Below the pieces are notes generated by a model. It saw only the letters and a list, made by a program, of their open reading frames with translations. It was not told the origin of the DNA and ran no database searches. A stretch of 6,060 nt of DNA, taken from the NCBI GenBank assembly GCA_023489135.1, contig JAMDCE010000225.1, positions 1 to 6,060 of the forward strand, given 5' to 3'. The first letter of the stretch is position 1. Every line of letters starts with the position of its first letter. The stretch is from Chloroflexota bacterium. GTDB lineage: Bacteria; Chloroflexota; Chloroflexia; JAMDCE01. Below are positions 1 through 4,601 of the stretch, piece after piece. A program made the translations under genes and the position numbers.

Positions 1-665
1 TCATCGAGTTGGGTATTCCGTTCTCGGATCCATTGGCCGACGGAGCGACCATCCAGCGCGCCAGCTTTGAGGCATTGCGGCAGGGCGTGAATGTGGGGAA
101 ATGCCTCTCTGTGGCGGGAGAACTGCGTCGAAAACTTGACATCCCCCTTCTTTTTATGGGATATTACAACCCCATTTTGAACTTCGGGCTTGCGGCTTTC
201 GGTAAAGCCTGTGCCCAGGCTGGTATCGATGGACTAATCGTCCCAGATTTGCCGCCGGAGGAGAGCGGGGATTTACGGGTCGTTTGTCAAGAAAATGGTC
301 TGGACCTGATTTTCCTGCTCGCGCCTACCAGCACGGAGGAGCGCATCGCGAAGGTCGGGCGGGAGGCCAGCGGTTTTATCTACTGCGTGTCTCTCACCGG
401 GGTGACTGGAGCGAGGACGTCCGTTCCCGACAAATTGGGGGATTTTCTGAGCCGTGTTCGGAGGCATACCGATCTGCCTCTGGCCGTTGGCTTTGGCATC
501 TCTAAGCGAGAGCACATCGAGATAGTCACTAAGTGGGCCGATGGTGCCATTGTAGGAAGCGCCCTGATCGACTTAATAGAGCGTTTGCCTGAGAAGGAGC
601 GCCGGTCTGGAGTTCAGAAATACATCAGGGGCCTGAAAGGAAAACATACGGTTGACGATGGTTGA
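1..665 (+). CDS. trpA: tryptophan synthase alpha subunit (5' end cut by window edge)
   Basis: TrpA cleaves indole-3-glycerol phosphate to indole and glyceraldehyde 3-phosphate; in the cytoplasmic alpha2beta2 complex indole is channelled to TrpB. The reading frame is open from base 3 (codons for I-E-L-G-I-P-F-S-D-P-L-A-D-G) to the TGA at 663-665. Visible family blocks are the ELGIPFSDPLADG active-site segment, FMGYYNPIL, DGLIVPDLPPEE, FLLAPTS, the flexible phosphate-side loop CVSLTGVTGAR, PLAVGFGIS and DGAIVGSALI. The two catalytic acids, equivalent to Glu49 and Asp60 of E. coli TrpA, are both present, encoded at 6-8 and 39-41. About 48 N-terminal residues lie outside the window, so the first TTG at 9 is an internal Leu codon and not the start. 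The frame is intact with no sign of decay. The next gene, aroH, starts 50 bases downstream on the same strand, so this is probably the end of a trp operon running into aro genes. Identification is very secure. Confidence 0.97.
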   Translation, partial: IELGIPFSDPLADGATIQRASFEALRQGVNVGKCLSVAGELRRKLDIPLLFMGYYNPILNFGLAAFGKACAQAGIDGLIVPDLPPEESGDLRVVCQENGLDLIFLLAPTSTEERIAKVGREASGFIYCVSLTGVTGARTSVPDKLGDFLSRVRRHTDLPLAVGFGISKREHIEIVTKWADGAIVGSALIDLIERLPEKERRSGVQKYIRGLKGKHTVDDG

Positions 666-704
666 TTCCACCAGAACTGGCTGGCACTGGCAACCGGTCT
701 TAGT

Positions 705-710
705 GGAGGG
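705..710 (+). promoter_or_regulatory. ribosome binding site deciding the GTG start of aroH
   Basis: GGAGGG lies five bases before the GTG at 716. It supports this GTG over other candidates and gives a protein that begins exactly where AroH family proteins do, with Arg7 in the expected place. Confidence 0.75.
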
Positions 711-715
711 TTGCC

Positions 716-1090
716 GTGTGGTGTAGAGGTATCCGTGGGGCGACGAGAGCTAACTCCAACACGAAGGAAGATATTATCCAATCCACGACCGAATTGCTGC
801 GAGAGATGATCCAAGCCAACGAAATCGAGGCTGAGAACGTAGCCAGCGCTATGTTTACGACGACGCCAGACTTGGACGCGGAGTTTCCAGCCGTGGCCGC
901 CAGGCAGTTAGGCTGGGAGGATACGGCTCTGATGTGCGGTCACGAGATGAACGTGCCGGGTTCTCTCAGTCGCTGCATTCGGATTCTTATTCATCTCAAC
1001 ACCACCAAAACCGCCGCAGAAATAAGGCACGTTTACACCAGGGGGGCTGAAATTCTTCGTCCGTCTTTAAGCGACAGGAGTAGGTCGTGA
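716..1090 (+). CDS. aroH: chorismate mutase, AroH type
   Basis: This cytoplasmic, trimeric-type enzyme converts chorismate to prephenate, the branch toward phenylalanine and tyrosine. The 124 residues match the length of the Bacillus subtilis AroH family (about 127). Recognisable blocks in order are RGIRGAT (residues 4-10), [10 protein letters not shown] (50-59), [11 protein letters not shown] (74-84), CIRILI (87-92) and [13 protein letters not shown] (104-116). By alignment from memory with B. subtilis AroH, the active-site residues Arg7, Arg63, Cys75, Glu78, Arg90, Tyr108 and Arg116 correspond here to Arg7, Arg63, Cys74, Glu77, Arg89, Tyr107 and Arg115. All are kept, so the enzyme should be active. 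The start is GTG with a good Shine-Dalgarno five bases upstream. It stops one base before the DAHP synthase ATG, so the two are almost certainly co-transcribed and probably translationally coupled. Unlike the AroQ type, the AroH fold has no separate regulatory domain. Confidence 0.95.
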   Translation: MWCRGIRGATRANSNTKEDIIQSTTELLREMIQANEIEAENVASAMFTTTPDLDAEFPAVAARQLGWEDTALMCGHEMNVPGSLSRCIRILIHLNTTKTAAEIRHVYTRGAEILRPSLSDRSRS

Positions 1091-1091
1091 C

Positions 1092-2126
1092 ATGATCGTA
1101 GTGATGAGAAGCGAAGTAACCGAGGGCGAGATCGCGGAAGTAATATCGCACCTCGAGGCAAGAGGGTTGACCGGCCATCTTTCCCGTGGCGAAGAGCGCA
1201 CCGTGATCGGCGTTATTGGGCGAACGGTGTCCGAGGATCTGGGTGACATGCTGGAGACGCTGCCCGGCGTTGAAACCATAGTACGCATCAGCAAGAGCTA
1301 CAAGCTTGCCAGCCGGGAATTCAAGCCGGAGCGCACCCTGGTTCAGGTCGGTGACGTAACCATCGGCGGCGAGGAAATCGTGGTGATGGCTGGCCCGTGC
1401 GCGGTGGAGAGTGAGGCGCAAACGCTGGAAACGGCGGGAGCGGTCGCGAAAGCGGGGGCCAGAATCCTGCGAGGTGGGGCTTTCAAGCCGAGAACATCTC
1501 CCTACCAGTTTCGAGGTCTGGGCGAGGAGGGCCTCCGAATCCTGGCCACGGCGCGGGAGGAAACCGGCCTCAAAATCATTACCGAAGTGTTAACTCCCCA
1601 GGATGTGGAACTGGTGGCCCGCTACGCCGACATTCTCCAGATCGGCGCTCGGAACATGCAGAATTACCTTCTCTTAGAAGAAGTCGGGAAGTCCAAGAAG
1701 CCAGTTATGCTGAAGCGCGGTCTCGCCGCAACGGTCGAGGAGTGGCTTCTGTCCGCTGAATACATTCTCTCACAGGGTAATCATCAGGTGATGCTTTGCG
1801 AACGCGGCATCCGCACCTACGAAACGGCGACGAGAAACACCATGGATATCAGCGCTATTCCGGTGGTCAAGGGAGTAAGCCATCTGCCCGTGATCGCTGA
1901 TCCGAGCCACGGGACGGGCAAATGGTATCTGGTTGCGCCCATGAGCCTCGCGGCCGTAGCCGCCGGGGCCGATGGGATAATGATGGAGGTTCACCCCACT
2001 CCGGATCACGCCCTGGCCGACGGTTCGCAGTCGCTCAAATTCGATAGCTTCAGCGAGTTGATGCCGCGGCTGGCCAAAGTGGCCGAGGCGGTAGGCCGCC
2101 GCCTGCCTCTGCCAGTCACTATCTAA
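1092..2126 (+). CDS. aroF: 3-deoxy-7-phosphoheptulonate (DAHP) synthase, class Ib with ACT-like N-terminal domain
   Basis: It condenses phosphoenolpyruvate and erythrose 4-phosphate to DAHP, the first committed step of the shikimate pathway. The 344 residues closely resemble the Thermotoga maritima enzyme (338 residues). Residues 1 to about 75 form the ferredoxin-like/ACT-like regulatory domain (MIVVM, then [16 protein letters not shown] at 28-43). The rest is the TIM barrel, with AGPCAVE (100-106), [12 protein letters not shown] (126-137), QIGARNMQN (183-191), LKRG (207-210), CERGIRTYE (236-244), DPSHGTG (270-276) and MEVHP (298-302). The metal ligands are Cys103, His273, Glu299 and Asp310, and KPRTS sits at 132-136, so all catalytic elements are present. 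The ATG is one base after the aroH stop; the nearest Shine-Dalgarno is AGGAG at 1076-1080 inside the aroH tail, 11 bases away, which suggests translational coupling. In T. maritima the N-terminal domain mediates feedback inhibition by Tyr/Phe; the same is likely here but inferred. The gene symbol varies between species (aroF, aroG or aroA). Confidence 0.96.
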   Translation: MIVVMRSEVTEGEIAEVISHLEARGLTGHLSRGEERTVIGVIGRTVSEDLGDMLETLPGVETIVRISKSYKLASREFKPERTLVQVGDVTIGGEEIVVMAGPCAVESEAQTLETAGAVAKAGARILRGGAFKPRTSPYQFRGLGEEGLRILATAREETGLKIITEVLTPQDVELVARYADILQIGARNMQNYLLLEEVGKSKKPVMLKRGLAATVEEWLLSAEYILSQGNHQVMLCERGIRTYETATRNTMDISAIPVVKGVSHLPVIADPSHGTGKWYLVAPMSLAAVAAGADGIMMEVHPTPDHALADGSQSLKFDSFSELMPRLAKVAEAVGRRLPLPVTI

Positions 2127-2161
2127 CCCGGCCTTACCTTCCTCCCAAGCGTTTTCGAATC

Positions 2162-2208
2162 AAAGGGAGGGGACCTTCTCCGCGGCGCGGAAAAGCTCCC
2201 CTCCCTTT
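2162..2208 (+). terminator. long hairpin, probable terminator of the trpA-aroH-aroF run
   Basis: A perfect 12-bp stem (AAAGGGAGGGGA at 2162-2173 with TCCCCTCCCTTT at 2197-2208) continues, after one mismatch, into an inner stem (2175-2183 with 2187-2195, one mismatch) closed by three bases. It lies 36 bases after the aroF stop. The A-rich left foot and T-rich right foot (TTTACTAAT) fit a factor-independent terminator, possibly bidirectional, although the T tract is short. It could instead be one unit of a repeated structural element with the two hairpins that follow. Confidence 0.6.
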
Positions 2209-2217
2209 ACTAATCAA

Positions 2218-2267
2218 TGAGATGTTCCCAGCGGTGGCGCCGGGGCACCACCGCTGGGAACATCTCA
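2218..2267. repeat. perfect inverted repeat, 20-bp arms, 10-base loop
   Basis: Arms 2218-2237 and 2248-2267 are exactly complementary over 20 bp (TGAGATGTTCCCAGC at the outer end of the left arm), separated by CGCCGGGGCA, which can add two more pairs. No T run follows on either strand, so it is not a standard terminator. Its centre is about 230 bases upstream of the predicted start of transcription from the sigma-54 promoter, at the far end of the range where enhancer-binding activators sit. Possible roles are activator site, structured RNA, or a small mobile palindromic repeat. The sequence does not decide between them. Confidence 0.9.
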
Positions 2268-2272
2268 CATGA

Positions 2273-2316
2273 CACACCCCGAATTTCTCAGGGAGCCCCT
2301 GGAAGATCGGGGTGTG
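2273..2316. repeat. inverted repeat, 10-bp arms with inner 5-bp stem
   Basis: CACACCCCGA (2273-2282) pairs perfectly with TCGGGGTGTG (2307-2316). Inside, CAGGG (2289-2293) pairs with CCCTG (2297-2301) around an AGC loop. It starts five bases after the preceding 20-bp palindrome. It has no T tract. It may be the third unit of a structured array or a protein binding site upstream of the sigma-54 promoter. Confidence 0.75.
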
Positions 2317-2448
2317 CTCCTTCCAGAGGGTGGCCAAGCCCGGCCAGAAGGGGATGCGAGTTCTTCTTTTGCACTCTTTTCTTGAATCTCTTTCCTGCCC
2401 TCAATGAGAGCTGACCTTCCGGCATAGATCTGAGCGGGAGAGAGCGCG

Positions 2449-2464
2449 CTGGCACGCATTTTGC
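2449..2464 (+). promoter_or_regulatory. sigma-54 (RpoN) -24/-12 promoter
   Basis: CTGGCACG-CATT-TTGC matches the core of the sigma-54 consensus YTGGCACG-N4-TTGC at every core position, with the required ten bases between the -24 GG (2451-2452) and the -12 GC (2463-2464). Transcription would start near 2475-2476, giving a leader of about 37 bases before the ATG at 2513. No convincing -35/-10 pair is seen in the same stretch. Sigma-54 promoters are silent without an AAA+ enhancer-binding activator, so the downstream gene would be switched on by a specific signal. The assignment assumes the organism has RpoN, which cannot be seen here. Confidence 0.7.
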
Positions 2465-2499
2465 CCTTGCTGAACGATGAGTTGAAAAGTCGCTGTCAA

Positions 2500-2505
2500 G
2501 GGAGG
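2500..2505 (+). promoter_or_regulatory. ribosome binding site for the baeRF-type gene
   Basis: GGGAGG lies seven bases before the ATG at 2513 and fixes that start. An alternative upstream frame beginning at 2461 is out of frame and has no such signal. Confidence 0.8.
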
Positions 2506-2512
2506 CATACAG

Positions 2513-3667
2513 ATGGACGTCTTGTCTTTAGACGAGTTGAAGACACTTTTGGAGACACGCGAAGGACCTTGCATCTCCATCTTCCTGCCGACGCATCAAG
2601 TCGGAACAGATGCCGAGCAGGACCGAATCAGGCTAAAGAACCTGCTTCGGGAAGCAGAGGAACGCTTGAGCTCGATGGGAATCCGTCCGCTGCGGATAGA
2701 GAGCGTATTGGAGCCAGCCCAGAGGCTTCTCAGCGATAGCCTCTTCTGGCAGTACCAGAGCGGCGGGGTAGCGATGTTTCTTTCCCCTGACTTCTCTCGT
2801 CACTACCACTTCCCGCTCGGTTTTGAGGAACTGGTGGTTGTCGCAGACCGATTTCATGTCAAGCCTCTTCTGCCTCTTCTGAGCATAGGCGGACGGTTCT
2901 ATATCCTGGCCGTCAGTGGCGATCAAGTCAGGTTGCTGCAGGGAAGCCGCGAGAAAGTAGGCGAGATCAAGGTAAAGGGTATGCCTGAAAGCCTTGCCGA
3001 CGCCTTGAAATACGACGAGGCGGAGAGACAACTGCAGTATCACACCGACGCGCCAATACAGCGGATGCGCCGCCGCGTAGCGATCTTCCACGGTCACGGC
3101 GTTGGCACGGATGATGAAAAGGACAATATTCTGCGATACTTCTACCAGATTGACAAAGCTCTGCACACCGTACTCCATGAGGAACGGGCACCTCTGGTAT
3201 TGGCCGGGGTAGAATACCTATTCCCGATTTACCGGGAAGCCAACACCTATTCTCACCTGCTGGAAGAAGGAATTGAGGGAAACCCTGAAGAAGTGAGCGC
3301 AGAAGAACTCCACGAACGAGCCTTGGCCATCCTGCAACCATACTTTGTGAAGGCGCAGGAAGAAGCGGTTGCCAAATACGAGGAACTGTCGGGCAGCGAA
3401 CGGGTGTCCACTGACATCAAAGAGATCGTTCCTGCCGCCACCTACGGGCGGATCGATACACTCTTTGTCGCCGTGGGGTTTCACCAGTGGGGAAGCTTTA
3501 ATCCCGACACCAATGAAGTCATTTTGCATTCGGAGTTTCAGCCTGGAGACGAGGACTTGTTGGACCTGGCTTCGGTTAACACCATCTTGAACAGAGGGAC
3601 TGTCCACGCCGTCCAAGCAGATGAGGTACCTGGAGGAACACCGCAGGCGGCCGTGTTCCGGTATTGA
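2513..3667 (+). CDS. baeRF-type protein (bacterial archaeo-eukaryotic release factor-like)
   Basis: The 384-residue soluble protein has no signal peptide or membrane segment. It resembles the bacterial homologues of archaeal/eukaryotic release factor 1 described by comparative genomics as baeRF families; I believe family 3 or 7 but cannot separate them. Landmarks are DELKTLLETREGPCISIFLPTH (split as residues 7-16 and 17-28), the DRIRLKNLLREAEERL segment (37-52), FWQYQSGGVAMFLSPDF (78-94), VADRFHVKPLLPLL (110-123), FHGHGVGTDDEKDNILRYF (192-210), PLVLAGVEYLFPIYREANTY (227-246), QPGDEDLLDLASV (343-355) and the C-terminal AAVFRY. No GGQ motif occurs, so peptide release as done by eRF1 is unlikely; roles in ribosome or tRNA-related stress response have been proposed for the group but not proven. 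It is preceded by a sigma-54 promoter and strong Shine-Dalgarno and appears monocistronic, since the next gene is 423 bases away. Family placement is fairly secure; function is unknown. Confidence 0.8.
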   Translation: MDVLSLDELKTLLETREGPCISIFLPTHQVGTDAEQDRIRLKNLLREAEERLSSMGIRPLRIESVLEPAQRLLSDSLFWQYQSGGVAMFLSPDFSRHYHFPLGFEELVVVADRFHVKPLLPLLSIGGRFYILAVSGDQVRLLQGSREKVGEIKVKGMPESLADALKYDEAERQLQYHTDAPIQRMRRRVAIFHGHGVGTDDEKDNILRYFYQIDKALHTVLHEERAPLVLAGVEYLFPIYREANTYSHLLEEGIEGNPEEVSAEELHERALAILQPYFVKAQEEAVAKYEELSGSERVSTDIKEIVPAATYGRIDTLFVAVGFHQWGSFNPDTNEVILHSEFQPGDEDLLDLASVNTILNRGTVHAVQADEVPGGTPQAAVFRY

Positions 3668-4090
3668 TCTCCGCGATCTTTCTGCAGGAGATGCGTCAGA
3701 CCCGTCCCTGCGACGGCGAACACTTCGGCTATAGTCTTTGCTGTTGTCAAGGTTGTCGGACGTGTAAACACTTGGTTGGTATGAGGGACTGCACCACTTT
3801 AGGCCTTAGCCTGCGCCACCACGTGGAAGATGCTGAGGGTCGGTTTGGCCCCGGCTGAGCGAAACATCTGGGGCCAAACGTTGGTTTCCAACGGGCGGTT
3901 ACGTTGACTCTCTCCTGGTTGGAGTAAACTGCCAGCGCCAGGTGGCAAACGGTGCCGCTGGTCTGGCCAAGCTTCTGAGTTTGTCGTTTCGATCAGCTAA
4001 CGAAATGAGGCCGCCGGGTCACTCTTAAGATGTCACTTTTGGATGGGCAAATCCTGAGGTGCGGAGCCACTGTGCACGCGGAGTTGGACG
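3668..4090. other. 423-base intergenic region, no gene recognised
   Basis: No frame here shows a ribosome binding site together with a protein-like composition. A 64-codon frame at 3664-3858 would start at a TTG overlapping the preceding stop and resembles nothing. Several dyads occur: CCGTC/GACGG (3702-3706 with 3712-3716), CCACGTGG (3819-3826), the 3843-3893 hairpin pair, and CCAGCG/CGCTGG (3932-3937 with 3956-3961). A repeated GTCACT occurs at 4018-4023 and 4032-4037. No strong promoter was found for the gene at 4091. Confidence 0.7.
3843..3893. repeat. two adjacent hairpins
   Basis: GTTTGGCCCC (3843-3852) pairs perfectly with GGGGCCAAAC (3870-3879) around 17 bases. It is followed at once by CGTTGG-TTT-CCAACG (3879-3893), a compact 6-bp stem sharing base 3879. 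Neither has a T tract. They may terminate or process the upstream transcript, or bind a protein; the sequence does not say which. Confidence 0.6.
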
Positions 4091-4381
4091 ATGCCTGTTG
4101 AGCCACTTTTAAAAGAGAAGCGCGAGGAGATACTTCGCATTGTCCGATCTCACGGGGCCGTGCGCGTTCGCGTATTTGGCTCGATGGCGCGAGGCCTCGC
4201 AGGGCCGGAAAGCGACGTGGACGTGCTCGTTGATTTGGAACCAGGCCGAAGTATTCTGGACGTTATCGCGATTAAGCAAGACTTAGAAGATCTGCTCGGT
4301 CGTGAGGTGGACGTGGTCACCGAGGCGGCCATCAGCCCCTACATTAGGGACGAGGTGCTGAAGGAGGCTGTCACCCTGTGA
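4091..4381 (+). CDS. MntA-like minimal nucleotidyltransferase (MNT domain)
   Basis: The 96-residue protein is nearly all one nucleotidyltransferase domain. It has the GSMARG motif (residues 30-35, the GSxxRG signature), the paired catalytic acids in SDVDVLVD (Asp42 and Asp44) and a third acid in EVDVVTE (Asp74), so the triad for Mg-NTP binding is complete. The family includes MntA antitoxins of type VII HEPN/MNT toxin-antitoxin pairs, which neutralise the HEPN RNase by adding AMP units to a tyrosine near its catalytic motif. The start at ATG 4091 is supported by GGAG at 4080-4083, seven bases upstream. The usual HEPN partner, commonly overlapping or following directly, is not seen: the GTG overlapping the stop (4378) opens only 11 codons. 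It is thus a solitary MNT gene, a domesticated or orphan antitoxin, or its partner is elsewhere. The enzyme family is clear; the biological role is inferred. Confidence 0.88.
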   Translation: MPVEPLLKEKREEILRIVRSHGAVRVRVFGSMARGLAGPESDVDVLVDLEPGRSILDVIAIKQDLEDLLGREVDVVTEAAISPYIRDEVLKEAVTL

Positions 4382-4383
4382 AG

Positions 4384-4406
4384 CAGAAGGCCCAGGACTC
4401 CTTCTG
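4384..4406. terminator. 7-bp hairpin directly after the MNT gene
   Basis: CAGAAGG (4384-4390) pairs with CCTTCTG (4400-4406) around nine bases, starting two bases after the stop codon of the nucleotidyltransferase gene. There is no T tract, so it may be a Rho-type or weak 3'-end structure and not a classical terminator. Confidence 0.35.
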
Positions 4407-4422
4407 GAGGTAAGGAAGACGC

Positions 4423-4562
4423 AGAGGCGAAGCATTGGGTCACGCAGTCGGAGAATTGACCTCCCGCGGGTTACACCGACGGCAATAGCCTTGACCTTAG
4501 TAGTAACCCGCGGGAGGTTCTGACGAAGACGCTGGCCACCTTACGGCGGGCGCTTCGCCTCT
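4423..4562. repeat. nested inverted repeats in the convergent gap
   Basis: The outer arms AGAGGCGAAGC (4423-4433) and GCTTCGCCTCT (4552-4562) are perfect over 11 bp. The inner arms ACCTCCCGCGGGTTAC (4459-4474) and GTAACCCGCGGGAGGT (4503-4518) are perfect over 16 bp around 28 bases; each inner arm contains its own 8-base palindrome CCCGCGGG. GAAGACGC occurs directly repeated at 4415-4422 and 4525-4532. The element fills most of the gap between two genes transcribed toward each other, so a two-way transcription stop is a simple explanation, but the long loop and absent T tracts are atypical. A decayed miniature mobile element is an alternative. Confidence 0.8.
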
Positions 4563-4601
4563 ACTGATGGCTACTCGCGCTATCTAGGTGCTCACCCCAA
4601 G

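Larger units (their letters stand above)
2127..2512. other. intergenic region with three hairpins, pyrimidine tract and sigma-54 promoter
   Basis: No credible gene is found on either strand; the short open frames here lack family resemblance and run through the hairpins. Bases 2162-2316 hold three consecutive stem-loops. Bases 2361-2402 form a pyrimidine-rich tract on the + strand. Bases 2449-2464 match a -24/-12 promoter, and the last 13 bases hold the ribosome binding site of the next gene. Each element is listed separately. Confidence 0.85.

Noticed and set aside
996..1421. 141-codon minus-strand open frame opposite aroH and DAHP synthase
   Set aside because: It lies antisense to two clearly functional genes and has no family resemblance.
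2212..2224. IHF-like site AATCAA-N4-ATG near the sigma-54 promoter
   Set aside because: It has one mismatch in a short degenerate motif, is more than 200 bases from the promoter, and IHF may not exist in this organism.
2325..2350. AGGGTGG reminiscent of a T-box antiterminator
   Set aside because: The rest of the conserved T-box bulge (ACCGCG after GGTGG) is absent, no specifier stem is evident, and the downstream gene is not an aminoacyl-tRNA synthetase or amino acid gene.
2134..2459. Short frames on both strands across the hairpin array
   Set aside because: They translate through perfect inverted repeats, have no ribosome binding site and resemble no family.
2633..3616. Several minus-strand frames of 124-181 codons inside the baeRF-type gene
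   Set aside because: They overlap an intact, well-supported coding region and show low-complexity composition typical of antisense frames.
3664..3858. 64-codon frame with several cysteines after the baeRF-type gene
   Set aside because: TTG start overlapping the previous stop, no Shine-Dalgarno, and cysteine spacing that does not match a metal-binding motif I recognise.
3904..3930. Possible sigma-70 promoter TTGACT ... TAAACT
   Set aside because: The spacer is only 15 bases and the -10 matches at four of six positions, with the nearest gene 160 bases away.
4378..4413. Remnant HEPN toxin start overlapping the MNT stop codon
   Set aside because: The GTG opens only 11 codons and the translated residues do not resemble HEPN N-termini; other frames gave nothing HEPN-like.
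4459..4518. CRISPR-like repeat pair
   Set aside because: The two copies are inverted, not direct; there are only two, and no spacer array or cas gene is present.
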